From contig NC_092190.1 in the NCBI RefSeq assembly GCF_043641665.1, positions 17,786,048 to 17,850,047 on the forward strand: DNA of 64,000 nucleotides, read 5' to 3'. Positions 22,103 through 35,515 of this stretch are shown in pieces; within the stretch, counting starts at the first letter, position 1, and each line of letters opens with the position of its first letter. The position numbers and the translations under genes are program-made. The notes under the pieces are model-generated. The model saw only the letters and a list, made by a program, of their open reading frames with translations, did not search any database and had not been told where the DNA came from. Origin of the DNA: Enoplosus armatus. Taxonomy: Eukaryota; Chordata; Actinopteri; Centrarchiformes; Enoplosidae.

Positions 22103-23139
22103 CATGGCAACTGAATGGCTTATTCTTATCTTATCATTTGGGTATTTTAGAAAACAAGTGCGTCCACATTAAGGGAATCCGCCTTTAAAGGTTGTGGTAA
22201 AGGGCAGCAGCCACAGGGGTGGGCAGGGCCCCAGCTGTTATTGACAGCATCTCTAAGTGATGTCTCCAGATCCTTCATGCATTATTCAAGCATCGACTGG
22301 GGGGACGACTCTCCCCAACTAGACTTCCCTCAGAGATTTCACACTGGCCTGAGTCGGTGTCAGCTTTGTTTAGGCTAAAGAGCATACCTGGAGGGAAAAT
22401 ACACTATATTTATAATCTACATATTTATAGGGAGTTAGAATTCAGAATAAACTAGGCGTCTTCCTCTTGTCTTGGAAACAAAACTGTATAATCAGTAAAG
22501 TAGAAGCCTGGTATTAAAGCAACTGTCGTAAAGTATTGAACATAATTTTTGGATTCCTCTCGGTAGTTTACAGATGTAATACCATTATAAACACAACTCT
22601 GCATAGGTCACCCTGTGCTAATTAATGTAGATAAACAAATTAATAATCTGCCCTTATCTCAGACACCTGGTAATTATGTATAATAGTTCAGAATTGCATT
22701 CATTTAACATGCTAATTAAAGGCTTAGCATTTATGGCTGTGCCTCAGAGGCTGATTTTGTTAAAGAAACACAGCCTGACGACTGTTTCAGACACTTGGGT
22801 GCCTAGATCTATTTCTGTAGATCAATGTTAGTCTTTCATCAATTGATGATCTTTTAGCTGCCACACAATTGTTCATTTATCTCAACAAGGGTGATGGATA
22901 CAATTGACCTTCTCCTCCTAATGAAATGGCATTTGTATTGCCAAACTGTGCACCAAACGTCTTGCTGCTCTCAGAACTGTGCTTGTTTGCTGCTGTAATT
23001 TCCCCCTTTTTGTCAGTTCTGCTATCAAAGGTTGAAAAATGGATCCCTTTATAATAAGTGACAATAACATACAGCTAAGATATGTCTAGTCTTTGTGATG
23101 CTACAGAGCTTCTAGCATGTCTGTAGAGTATTAGACCTT
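22103..23139. other. Non-coding stretch containing a homeodomain-site-rich segment
   Basis: No gene is seen. From about 22590 to 22960 there are several ATTA/TAATTA cores (gctaattaatg, aattaataatc, ggtaattatg, gctaattaaagg) in otherwise complex sequence, suggesting a conserved non-coding enhancer. This is an inference only. Confidence 0.3.
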
Positions 23140-23565
23140 TACCTAAACGTTAACGCCTGCATGCTAATGCACTCATAATGACAATGCTTGCATGTTCATC
23201 ACGTTTATCATCTTAGGTTAGAGTTTTTGGCACTAAACACAAATTACAGCTGAGGCTGATGGGAATGTTGTCAATTTTGGTCATGAACCAGTATTGGACA
23301 AAATGAAATTTTGACCTGATGGTGGAGCTAGAGGAAAAGTCAGGGAATCAATGTTACTACAATTTATCTTGAGGGGAACATGGATGTATTTACCAAATGT
23401 CATGAGAATTCATCCAGTGTTCATTGAGACATTTCACTCAAAGTCACAAATATCAACCCCATGACGGCGCACAACAAAAAGTCAGGAGACCACCAAAGGG
23501 ATCAAAGTGGTAGGTCAACAGACTGACATTGGGATGCCACTAGCATGGCTAAAATAAATAAATAA
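23140..23565 (+). repeat. Percomorph-type interspersed repeat, unclassified
   Basis: The segment carries the chain 'cagctgaggctgatgggaat', 'gtattggacaaa', 'agaggaaaagtcag', 'ttgagacatttcactc' and an end 'gccactagcatggctaaaa'. I recognise this as a very common teleost repeat, but without a class. A fragment recurs at 7540-7625 in this window. Confidence 0.65.
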
Positions 23566-26514
23566 ATTGCGGTCTAGATAAGGTCCAGTTCAATTCATAT
23601 TTCATTTGGAGTTAAGAGGTTGCATTAACTTTGCAGTACCAGAAAGGTGAATTCTAAGAAGTTCTACTGATGATGAATTGGAGGGGATTCTTTTAAATGT
23701 AATAAAGATTCATTATTGCTATAGTTTTGCCAAGAGGTCATGGTTAGACTTCAATCAACTTTCAAGTCAGCTGTCAGGAGTACAAAGCTTCTGCCAGGCC
23801 TTAAACCAGAGGTGAGCATCTGATAAATGGAAGATGTCTTATCTGTTTTATGTGCCATGTTTCCTTCTCAAGGCTTAATAATAACTGGCTGAGACTTCAT
23901 TTATTGTACCTCCTGTGCAAAATTGTTATTCACCATACTTAATTTTCTTATTTTTCATCTTCTGTTGTACAAAAGTTTTGTAAAAAAAACAACATGACAA
24001 TGAAATGTGCGGCTTGAGTGGGAATGGTGTGCTCCAGCTTTTCTTTCTCTTTTCTTCTAACAAACTGCGATAAATTTCCACATATGCAACACTGGGAAAT
24101 CGTTGCGGACAATGCTCAAACTCACCCTCTTTGGACCCATATTACTTCATCATGCTTTCACATAGAAAAGTTATCAAAAATCTTAAGTGGATCTTTATTG
24201 GGTTGAATCAGGTTTTTGATAGCATGGTTTTTACGCAGTTCTGTTTTATGCTTTTTAAAGACATTTTCAGATTTAGATTTTTTTTGTTTTCAGAACGAGT
24301 GTGTGTTGCGTAAAACCTTTACACCCACAGTGGATGACATCAGACAACAAGTGATGGGCTAATAAGACTGCTTAACTCCCTCTAATATCCATGCTGACTC
24401 CTCTCATGGAGCCATTTTTAATATCTGCCATTTTGTCCTCACCTAGCAGGACATATCAAACAGCAGCTCTGAGGTAGCTCAACACAGGTGTCGTCTCACC
24501 ATTGCATTTTCTGCATTTTTCACACACAGACACACACAGGACACACACCTATGAATGATACACCTACTGCTATTAATACTGATATTAGCACTCACCACTA
24601 CCTGAAGTAGCAGTAGGACTATCATTGCCACAAATACTGTCACCCATAGTGCTTCAGGTACTCCTGGATGAATACTACTATCACACCCAGCGTATGGCAA
24701 CCATGCAGTGCTCCCTCACGTCCACTTGGCAAACAACCAGAATCAAAAAACTGATTACTGGGATATACTCCAAGCAGCATGCACACTCAAAATTTCTCTG
24801 GCTGAATTTCTAGTTACTGTATGCTATTCTGGGAGGCTTTTTACCCTCGTGAGCATTCCTGTGGCTTCTGCTTATGTGCCTCACCTTATATGTTCTCATA
24901 AAGATATTATTTATTATGGCACCTAAAGCTTGATATACTTTTGTTTGAGACTGATGTCACTCCCAGTATTATGCTTCATTTTACATTTGCAACATCTAGC
25001 TTAATTAGCTGTGTACGGTTCAAGACATTTGAGAGGCAACAAAAACTTTCTCCACATGAATCAAAAATGTTTTTTGCCAAAACTGCACGATAATGTTTTA
25101 GCCATACTGTTCCCATGTCTCCCAGTCTTCTACTTCTACTTGGCTGAGTGAATCCTCTTTCATTGTAATGGTGGACACTGTTCCTTTGTCAGAGTGATGG
25201 GGTGCAGGGCTGACATTAAACCAGTCCCTCTGTCCTGGGGGAACTGCTGGTCTGTCTGTGCATCAGATTCTTTCTCTAATCTGTTTCTTCCTTCATCTCT
25301 CTGTGGGACCTGCACTTATCTGTGCTGTTGATGGAAGGAAAGGGCCTCAGACTGAGAGAGAATGGAGCCCTTGCTGCATTGAAGGTTGGGAACAAAAGGC
25401 CTGCCATCGTCACAGTCCCCTTGCATCTTGCCAAAGCTCATAAATAGCTCTTTTGGTGGCTATAGGCTGTTATCTTCCATTCACTCATTTACCCCCTTTT
25501 GTAGCTCCACAGGCCATTATCAGATCCAGATTCAGCTGTTTTCATTTCCCTTTATTGTAAAAACATGAGCAAAGTTAGTGCTGAAACGCTTACCAGGCAC
25601 AATCACAAATGGCTGCTAATGCTGGGAGGTGCTGTAAGGTTGCTGTGAAATTGAGGAAAAAGCTCATTGTTTCCACACCATTTGAAACCTAAAGATCCCC
25701 CTCAATATTTAGACCATGTGCATTTGTCTCCCCCAATAAAGACATGAAAGTAGCAGAGGACTTTCTGTTTCCTCATAGATGCAACAATGCCTCCAGTAAA
25801 GTAGGTGGTGGCAGTATGCAACCCCAAAAGCAATGTTTGCAAGCTGTCATAAAACGGAAAGACAGAGGAGAAGCAACTATGCACGGTTGATAACCATAGA
25901 GGAGCCAGAAGGCAAAAGGAAGTGGAGGATATTAGGACGTTTTTTCTCAAAAAGTCTCAAAACCAAATATGTGGAGTGTTGCGATGGCAGCTAATAGGTA
26001 ATGTTTTTTTGAGTTTATTGTTAGAAGTGTTGTTAGCTAACTTATCTAAGGTAATGTTTCCTGCCCACAATTAAAGCTTCCTAGCTAGCTAAACTAGCAG
26101 CAGACACGCTAATTTAGCACTTTCACACTGTTAATGTAGAGCATTGATCTACTTTTAAAAGCACAAGACTAAAACAGTTTTGCTCAATACGGGACCTGAA
26201 AGAGTGATCCTTTATGTTATACATGTAATTTCGACTGTCATGGCTTGTGTGTAGATTTAAACTTTGTAGCCTAAGGTTTTTGTTTTAAGAATTATTAAAA
26301 GGCTTTAACAAGGTCTCATTCTCTAATAGATTTGATCAACATTTTAATCGGTCACGACCCTTCCAAAACGCAGATATGTGGGATATCTTTTGAATGTGCA
26401 GAAAGTTTTGAACATGAGCAAAAATCTTGCTGGAACACATATGCGCTATAAAAGTCCATATAATTGAATTAATTCATCATTGACATGAACAGACATTTCC
26501 ACCATAAAGTGATG
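23566..26514. other. Non-coding stretch, no gene seen
   Basis: Short frames only. A CA-rich low-complexity patch lies at 24520-24550. A run of gctaa/ttagc motifs (26030-26115) resembles repeat-derived sequence but has no clear ends. Confidence 0.4.
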
Positions 26515-26640
26515 CAGAAAAGGAACAAACTGATGCATACAAATTCACCAGAATGCAAGTGTTTGACTCTCAAAATTTCCTGGGGGAGGACCACTAGACC
26601 CCCCGGTTAATATGCGCCCCCCCCAAACTAATGTTGCCAT
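26515..26640 (+). repeat. Unclassified repeat with tgggggagga core
   Basis: Contains 'ccagaatgcaagtg', 'aaaatttcctgggggaggac' and a C-rich end. It is the plus-strand partner of the minus-strand fragment at 14815-14885. Confidence 0.45.
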
Positions 26641-26814
26641 GCAACCTAGGCCCTAGACTTGAAAAGACCAGTAGTTGTAATATAAAAGCATAACTGAAGG
26701 TGGCTGATTGTTGACTGATTGTTGAGAGGTGCTGTTACCAGTATGTGGGCCTCTGGCCTACAACCTGTGTGTCTGTCTCTTGGTCAGCTAACATTCAACC
26801 CAGTTATCCTGTCG

Positions 26815-27075
26815 TGGATGTGCGAAACACGCAAGGGAACACACCGAAGTAGAAAAAGGACTTTACTACATCAATGTTCAAATTAACAGGCTTACTGTCA
26901 GGCATGAGAAGGCAGTCCAAACAAGCAAACATCGGGAATGTGAACTGGTGACCAAGTGGATGTGGCAATCAGGTGACAAGTATTGGTGAGAAAGTCCGAG
27001 GGCATCTGGTGGACAGGTGGAGAACGGCAGGTTTGGTAAGGTCCTCTGAAATGCATAGGCCTGGCAGGGACAGAC
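26815..27075 (+). repeat. Unclassified repeat shared with 38.5-38.96 kb
   Basis: It shares 'gggcatctggtgga' followed by a gagaacggcagg-type block with 38775-38815, plus a similar purine-rich run of cagg/gaca motifs. I cannot assign a class; an LTR-element origin is possible but unproven. No terminal repeats or coding motifs are visible. Confidence 0.4.
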
Positions 27076-30000
27076 GGCCAAATAGCAATATAAAAACAAC
27101 CGCAGCTGTCATGGCATATCATCTTTGCAAAGAAATCCACTAAAACTGAGAAAATTGAAGTAGACATAACAAGGTAACAACCTTTCACAGCTCAAAGTGA
27201 GTTTGACACATGGTGTTATTGTAGAGTCTGTCTGTAATTTCTTTCTGCACAATTAAGCAGAGGGAAAACCTTGATCATGAAACCTTTTTTGCATCTGTAG
27301 TCCGCGCAGGCAGGATCATTGTTACTGAAGGATATTCCAAATATCCAGCACCAAATACACCAGCTTTCCACGTTTTAATGAAGTGAAGGTGAAATGTCTT
27401 GTTTCACTCCTGTCACTGCATGTCTTCCAGAAGAGTCTTGTGTCAAAAGAAAAAAAAAAAAATTGTACTGATTTCCTCCTATTAGGGAGAAACTGTTTCA
27501 GACTGAACAGTGCCTTTCATGATGAAATGGAGTGAAATGACAATAGTTTAATGGCCTCTCTGAATCTACATTAGCCATATGCCAGTTTGCACTTCCTTAG
27601 TTTGATGAGTCATTAATACAATGTCTCCAAACTTAAATTGCATCATCTTTAAGCTTCAGTAGGCTGTAATTTGTGGCAATTACACTCTTTTCAGTGACTT
27701 GTTTATGAATAATGAATAGGTGGACAAGTTGAGAGCTGCCACAGTTGGAGAGGGCTCATGATTGTGCAGCATGGGTGACCTATGTCAAACACCATCTGTC
27801 TTCTGTCACTGAGATGCATGGTACCTCAGCTACAGACAGCTCAGCCTTCCTGGGGAAGGAGATGGCTTTGTCACAGTGTGCACAGTTAGGCTTAGCTTAG
27901 CCTCCACCCTGTAAGGTCTTTTTTTATACACCATTATTCAAGACTGATTCCTACAATTACTGGCTTCAAATACGTTGTGAAATCACCACAAGAATAAGCA
28001 TTAACTGTACCACTGTGCTCATCTAGGTCTATACAGTAATAATTTACTGGCCATTAGCACAAAACAACCACAGTATATCAAGAGGGGATTTCCAAGTTTG
28101 CTGATGAAATCAGTTATTATCATACAGTATATTATGCAGTTTTCCTCTGTATAATTTGGTTAAGATGTGGTAAACTTGAAATGTGTATAGGAAAATGCAA
28201 TACAGAATTCCCTGTGAAACATTGAGGGGTTGTGGAGAAAAACTTTCCTTTGCTAATAATTTCCACCTTTAATAAGTGGCCTGTTTGTGGTTCATTATGT
28301 TTTTATTACAGCTTTGTTGAATTCTTTCAGATTTCCAGTGCAGGAATTCTGAGGTATGTCACATTGATGATGCAGAGAGATTAGATTTAGATTAGATTAA
28401 GCTCTTATATTCCTCTCTGAGTTTATCAGACAGCTGAAAGTTAATATTGTTGATATTTTTGGATATATGATAATAGAAAAAAGCTGCAGTTTGGTCACAA
28501 AGTTAGCAGTAGAATTTCTGGATTCTCATATTCAGAGACCAAAAGTTTGTGCTTTAGGCAGGAGGATACTCCAGACCATAGATGATTAGGACGAATAGGG
28601 AGCTGTCCTGTGGCTGAATATGGTGGCAGTGGATGGGTGATGTGAGGTTTCAACCCCTGCGAGCACATGAGAAGATGGCCTGTTTCTACTCCTGAGAATA
28701 TCAACAGGATGGACCGAGCAGTTCTGGGTAGCATCACAAGATGTTGGAAAGAAACAGCTGAGAATGCTCAATTTCTGTGGTCTTTGATAATCACCTCCAT
28801 CCACATGATAGACAGATATTGAAGTTCATGGCTGAGATTTTTGCAGCCTGTGCAGTGTCTGTGTAAATGAAACTAGACAGAAGAGATTTCTTATTCTCTT
28901 TATCTGACAAACGTTGTAGATCCTCCTTAAAGTTTATGATGTCTCTGTTTACTTCATCACAGGGCATTTTGATATTTTGGACTATCATCCAAATAATTAC
29001 AGCAAGATTAATGTCGGAGCAATGAAGGATAGCCTCCTGGCTAAAATGAAATCAAGCTCAGCCAGCAGCTATGCTAGCAGCAAAACCTGGCAGCGGTGCA
29101 AATAGAGAAATTAACAGCAGTAGCTATAGGAAACAAGGCAGATTGAGGACAAATTAGTCAACAAGTCCAAAATTAAATGTTGTACTAAAAATCAAGAGTC
29201 AAAACAAATCAACAACAGTGGCACTGAGTCACCGAGTAATTAGGGGCTCAACCTTGTGGGAGTGACATTAGTAGATAAGGAGGCTGCACCCATCTGTACT
29301 GAATCTTACTGGATTTGTTTGTGTTTCTATGGATGTAGGGCCAGTGAAGCTCGCTGGTGTACACATTAGCTGATGCTACAGCTCATCTGTTTCTGGCTTG
29401 TCGCTTACATACAGTTGCCACTGGGCTGTGACTGAGGCTACTTACAGTACATTGTACCATGGTGGACTTTAACACTGTCAGCTCAGGTGAAATGACTTTC
29501 AGTTTCTATGGCTTCAATTATGCTACTGAGTGGCCTGTGAATGTCTAATGCAAATATTTCTATATTTAAAATGTGTCTGTTTCTCAGTCACAGTCAGTAC
29601 TAACACAGACATCTTAGCTGTCTTTGACTTAGTGCTTCTGGATTAGATGTAACACAGAATGGAGTTTTGAATTACTTATGTTGGTAAAACATTAAAACAA
29701 TGTAGTGAATGTTGCATGATTCATGTCTTGTATAACCATGTATTAAGAATTACAGTGAGTCTCTTCTCATCTAATCATTATCTCTGTTGGGATTTATTTG
29801 ATGATCATTGTACATTACCGCCCTCATTAAATAGCATGTTAGAGCCGCACTGAGCAACCGAAAATAGTGTGTCCCACCATGAAAGACTATAAATTCACCT
29901 TAATTACTCAGTTATATTCTAATCTAAATTTCAAACCCAGATCTGTCGCCTAAAAAGATAGCAGCTCTCCGTCCACAGAGTGCTGCACTCGGCATCTTTG

Positions 30001-32573
30001 GCTGTCTTACCTCTCTGGTCTGTTTGGTCTTCTCTGGGCATCACAGTCCAGCTGAGTTGGTCAACATCAGCATGCTGTGAGCAGCTTGACTGCTGGCACT
30101 CCACATCATTTCAATTCTATCTCATTTGAAAGACGTTCCGTGTTGGTTCCCCTTCCCATCACATTACGAAAACACATTTTGGTTAATTTCAAACAAGGCA
30201 GCCACAGTTCTTCATGACTTTGGTCTTTTCTCACTTTGAATTTCTGATGTATTTTGGTGGTCCTCCTCTCGTGGTTAATCCTATCCGAGACTAGTTTATG
30301 GTTCAGGATTTCACATCCCAATTGTGGGAAGAATCACTCCAGTATCTCATGTCTTGTTTTAACAGCATGTTGGTGTAACATTGCCGCCTCAGCACATTAA
30401 CTATATTTACAACCACCCTTTTCCCCAGGAAATTGCCTTGGCAGGGTGAAGAAGTACTAGGGGAGGAGGGCATTTCCTACATTTAGGTCCCTCTACAATT
30501 TATATATGGGCATTTCCAGAATCGTGTGTCACGTTTGTAATTCTATTCCAGCACTGTGTCGCCTTGCTGCGGCCGTAGACTATAGCTGCGGAGGAGACTC
30601 TTTCCATTGTGATCTGTAAATGCTAATAGTGACTGATGTCAGGGGCCAAGTAGGAGGTAATAAACCGTCTATCATGGAGGGGTGAGAAGGAGACAGAGCT
30701 ACACTCTATTTGCTAATTTCATGTTACAACCTAATAGTTGGTTTGCATGGAAGGGAGAATGTATGTATGTGTTAGGGTGTGTGTGTGGATGTCCGTCTTC
30801 ATACAGCAGCTGGCCCATGGAAATGAACAGGCCGTCAAAATATCCATCTGTGGTTATTTTTTCTGTCCTTCACAGAGTAATTGTGCTGCAAACTATCATC
30901 TCCAACTCCATCAACTTATTTATTTCCATGTGAATTTAAACTCTTAGACAGTATGTCAGTCCTGCTGTTACTCCCCAGTGTGTGTATACAGGATGCTTGT
31001 TTCTTGTTCACTCAACGTCATGTTATCACACCTCGTGACCTGATTATTTTCTCCCTCACCTGTCAATCTCTCTCCTCACACGCACTCACAAAGTCGTCCC
31101 AGCTTGCTCAATGCTGCATCATGACAAAGGTGAGATTGACTGCAGTGTGAATGTTGCCAAGGACCTCCCCGACATGGGAGGAGGAGATACCAGAGATGAA
31201 ATAATGGGACAAACAGTCGCCTAGAAACTGTCGGGGGAGATGAGGGGGAACTGGATCTGCTGATATGACCAAAGTTCTTTCGGGACAGTGATTAAACAAT
31301 ATTTTTTTCAGACAGAGCATCGAAGAAGGAGAGAGATAAATTGTACACAGGATGGAGAGGCTTTGTGGGTGTGTGGAGGGTTTAGAAGAGGAATGAATGA
31401 TTTTTTTCCCCACAACACATCCCATCATCCTCAAACATTCACGCATGGAAAATCTGCAAATTAGTCTTGACTAGACTGCATGAGTTCTTCAATCTTAGTG
31501 TGTTTTAACTGTTGATGCAGGCTTAACACTGCAGATACTGCAGGCAGCCACCCACACAGAGTGAAGATAAAATGAGTTGAATAATTTCAATCAAATTCCA
31601 TCCCTCTGTGTGATGTTCTGCTCTCGCTAATCATTTCAACACCATGCCAGGAAAGTGTGTGCTCCCGCTGCAGGAACAATCTGATGACCGTCCTCCACAC
31701 TTTTGCTCTTAAGAGTAGCACACATGAGACATCACCTTGAATCTGCTGGCAGTTTTCTGATGTTTTCACTCAAAATGTGAATGATACAATGGTAGTATAG
31801 ACTGTCCACGCAGAGATGTATTTTAACTGTTCAAGCTTCATCCATTGTAAGGCTTTTCTTTAGCTTTCATTTCTGTCTACAACCTTTACTTTTGTTTGTG
31901 TTTTTTCCTCTCACAGCATTAACACACTATTTCACTGTGTGGCACCAAGCCTCTTTTGGCAACTACTGAGCTTTTAGCCCCAGAAAGCGTAACATACTGC
32001 ATGATGATGAAAGCTATCCAGCAGCATGTTCATTGTGGCTGCAGAATAAAGGCATGTTTTTCTTTAGGTTTTTACAAATTTATATTTTAGTGTTTTTGTT
32101 GTTTTGTTCTTGAGCTGAGCACCTCCAAATTTTGAGCGGAGTCCCTACAATTTTAAATACAGTTTTTACTAAAATAACACATTTATTGATTCTAGAGAAA
32201 ACCCACTTATTTAACAAGAATAATGACCTTTCAGAGAATATTAGACAAAATTCAAAAGTATTGTATATGTGCCATTTGAAACAAGCACAGAAGTTTTGGT
32301 GCTGAAGTAGAAGTAGTAATTTTAAAGCATGATAGAAAGGGAACCCCTCACTCAGTTCATTAATATCTACTGTGAAGGTGCTCTGGAGAAAGTTGGGTGG
32401 GCATGGTTGGTTTAAAAAAAATTCCAACAACCCAAAATGTTTTTTTTAGCCAACCCCAGCCCAATTGTGTTCATTTGTAACAATATGCTAACATATACTA
32501 AACTCATTTAATGTATATCAAACCACTACTCACACGGACATGTGTAAAAAATGTTTTTCTTTTAAAACTAGTT
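27076..32573. other. Non-coding stretch, no gene seen
   Basis: No recognisable gene, RNA or clear transposon. A poly(A) patch lies near 27450-27463. A possible small repeat near 29836-29880 ('gccgcactgagcaaccg') has no defined ends. Confidence 0.45.
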
Positions 32574-32597
32574 ATATAGTTTATAGTTAAACTATAT
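32574..32597. repeat. 10-bp perfect inverted repeat
   Basis: atatagttta at 32574-32583 is mirrored by taaactatat at 32588-32597 around a 4-nt spacer. It sits in AT-rich sequence about 140 bp upstream of the TA microsatellite. Confidence 0.7.
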
Positions 32598-32728
32598 TAG
32601 TACTAAATTGGTACTCTTAATCAGAAATACAATGATATCAATGACCTACACTGTGCCTGTAAATATGATGTACTGTATCTCTGTATAAGATGTTAGAATT
32701 TCTTTACTTGAATTTTAATTGAATTTTA

Positions 32729-32732
<4 letters not shown>

Positions 32733-32766
<34 letters not shown>
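32733..32766. repeat. (TA)17 microsatellite
   Basis: Uninterrupted TA dinucleotides followed by a short cacaca run. Such tracts can extrude cruciforms and are length-variable. Confidence 0.95.
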
Positions 32767-32773
<7 letters not shown>

Positions 32774-34299
32774 TACATATTAATTGCATCTATTTTATTA
32801 TATGTAACTAACTCTAAATGTATTTATATTATGTACTATTGATATTCCAGCGTCAGTATGACTCTCTGAAGTCACAGTTCTAACTCACGTAGAGTATATG
32901 GCATAAGTATTGTAAAGTAGCATGTACAGCTTTTGAATGTTATTTCTTATTTTGTTGAATCTACGTCTTACTTTAAACGTATGTTACTTGCATTAAATTG
33001 AATTAAATATTCAATAATGCTCCACAGATAAGAAGACTACATGGAGTTGGCAGTGTGTTTGTTTTTCAACACGTGATTCCTTGAGATGGAGCACTTTAAT
33101 CATCTCACCCATGGCCTCTGAGGGAATCGTACCTCATACCTTACTGTGCCTCCCATTTCCCAAAGGAATACCAATCCTCCACAGTACAAAAGGGATGAAT
33201 TTCTGATTCAGAGGCACCCATGCAAGTAAGACAGAGTAGTTATTTAATAGAAGTTATTTTCTGGTACATTGGAGTAATTGGACTGGCTACAGTACTTTCC
33301 CTGTAAACACGTTTGTAATTGTTCTCACTCAGGAAATGGATGTCTGTGTTTTACAAATTACAGCTCACTGACGCTGAGCTTAAATACAGCATCCAGCTGT
33401 TCTCCAATATCCAACTGCATAAGTATTTTGCGCTAAGATGATACTGCAAGGGCATTGCAGTGTTCAGTATGATCTCAATCTTGATCCGGAGCTTCAAAAA
33501 ACAATTGAACTCTGTGTACTGCTCAGTGACAGCGCTTGCATCACGAAGGACGCGTATCAGGATGTGCACAAAAGTTGTGTTTTGTACGCTAAATGTGGAA
33601 GTCTGTGGATGTGTGCCAATATGGGAGAGAGGAAGTGGAGGTTGACTCCAGTAGAGCTCTCTTCTCACATGTAGTTAGCATTCATACCTGTCACTTTACT
33701 TATGCCTTAGACATGACATGGTACAATCACAGCAAATGGCTTTCGTGAAAAAGAATACTTAATGCATGCACGCTTAGGGATTCCCACAATGCATCTTGCA
33801 TGGATCCCTGAATTTGCGACTACTACTCCTGAATTTGATTGATATTATAATAATTCTGAGGCAAGAAAAAATGCAGTTATTAGCCTGTCCTTTAAATAGC
33901 ACAAGCTAACTGTGTAAATGTCCGTAGTAGAACAGCCTAATTGCCTTTTTGTAGGAATTTGGGAGAATGACTGGAAAATTAAAGCTTGTGAACATATGGA
34001 TGTCATTGCCCCCCAAATCATTCTGTGGCTTCCTGAGTAAACACTCTCCTTAGCCCATGAAAAGTCCAAACCCACTAATGTCAGGGGCTACTAAGCATCA
34101 GACATGACATTTAAGGATAAAATATTTGCACAAAATATTTAAATATTTCACAGTGCTCTACTACTACTTACTTATTTTCACAACTACAATATTACTCTTT
34201 TCAGGGATTGAGAATGTTTTTCCTGTAGTTTCTGTAATAAATTCCAAAAACATTCCTGCTTAAAAGAGGACATAAAGATGTTAAGTTGGTTAGTAAACA
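32767..34299. other. Non-coding stretch, no gene seen
   Basis: Overlapping frames on both strands at 33351-33674 carry no recognisable motif. Confidence 0.45.
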
Positions 34300-34680
34300 A
34301 CTTCCGATTCACATATCCAGCAGATATGGAGCAAAATGAACCTTCATTTGGAGCCGTGTTTCTTTTCTCTTTAGTGGCTCAATGCTCCAGTATGTTCACC
34401 AGCTAGTTGTTAAATTGGTCTGTCTGCCATTTGGTTCTGAGCAGGTAGTGTACGGTGGGTTACGGCACTGTGAGATCGGTAACAATGAACCTAAACAGTA
34501 AAGTTTCGGGCCTGAAAAGCAAAACGTGAGCTGAAAGATGCCATGAAGCTACATAGAACTGCAGAGTTGGGGGATTTTTGTCTGATTCCCTCTCTTCATC
34601 ACTACAAGCAACCCCTTTCACATTCCACAGAGCCATTTGAGTCATTGTAACTATAAAAGTATTGACTGAAGCCTCTTTAA
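34300..34680 (-). mobile_element. TTAA MITE, copy 2, diverged and inverted relative to copy 1
   Basis: Read in reverse complement, copy 1 (7945-8460) matches this segment in a collinear series. The series includes 'ttcatttggag', 'tgttcaccagctag', 'tgagcaggtag', 'aaacagtaaag', 'agctgaaagatgc', 'aaaagtattg' and the closing 'ctttaa' at 34675-34680. The left end is eroded or deleted and no clear terminal repeat remains there. The divergence suggests an older insertion than copy 1. Confidence 0.75.
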
Positions 34681-34719
34681 CCCTATATTAATCAATATGT
34701 TTGATATATGAGAAGGAAG

Positions 34720-34795
34720 TGGTGCCCTGGCAGTCTAGAGGTTGGGACGCTGACCATGGGGTTTCCAATACACATGGTTCAGTTTGGGGGATAAG
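34720..34795 (+). repeat. Possible tRNA-derived SINE remnant
   Basis: The order 'ccctggcagtctagaggttg', 'gacgctgacc' and a 'ggttca' B-box-like block resembles the tRNA-related head of fish SINEs. The A and B boxes are imperfect, and no tRNA cloverleaf or SINE tail is evident. Confidence 0.3.
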
Positions 34796-35465
34796 AATCT
34801 TAAATGACAGAAGAAGCTAAATTTGGTAGATCATTAGTGAGAAAACAGGATTATTTTGTGAGTGGAGGTAAAGGAATAGTGGAAAAGATCACTGTCTTTG
34901 CTGTACGTGCTTTTAATAGAGCTCACAGACAATTGAGGAAAAGCCCTCCAGATACTCTTGCAGTGGAGACTAAGGGCAAAGACGAGTTATAAAAGATGCA
35001 AAGAAAGAAAGCTGGCACACATTTTGTAGTACATTAGAGCCAGAAAGAGTCATTCAATGACAAAATACTTTTAGAAGTCGCAGATTTTTCAGGTCAAAGA
35101 GAGTTGTTCTATGAGGATTTATCCAGCTGGTGAGTCAGTTGTCATTCTAGTAAGAAGCTGCTTGCTGATTGATTGATCATTTTTGGGTCTGTTTTATCAG
35201 TGGAAAACAGCTTTTAGCTTTAAAATGTGTGCTTGTGATGCTTAATGCTTGGTGAATGCGACACTGTCTCATCATTTACAGTCCATTCAAGTCACTTAGC
35301 CTTGATCCAGGACTAACTGGATCTACTACTACTTTGTATTGGTCCTGATTCAGGTTTGATCAAGGTTAGTGATGTAGCTATAATGGATATACTGATGCCG
35401 CAGCAGAATCTTGTCTTTGTTGCACAGAATGCATTTTGAGATTGAATTGTCTACCCAGCCACTAT

Positions 35466-35467
<2 letters not shown>
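34796..35467. other. Non-coding stretch, no gene seen
   Basis: No recognisable content apart from short frames. Confidence 0.4.

Positions 35468-35512
<45 letters not shown>
35468..35512. repeat. (TG)22 microsatellite
   Basis: Uninterrupted TG/GT dinucleotides. Alternating purine-pyrimidine of this length can adopt Z-DNA. Confidence 0.95.

Positions 35513-35515
<3 letters not shown>

Noticed and set aside
31080..31130. ATGACAAAG followed by gtgaga, resembling a first coding exon and donor
   Set aside because: Only three codons, no promoter and no downstream partner exon; common by chance.
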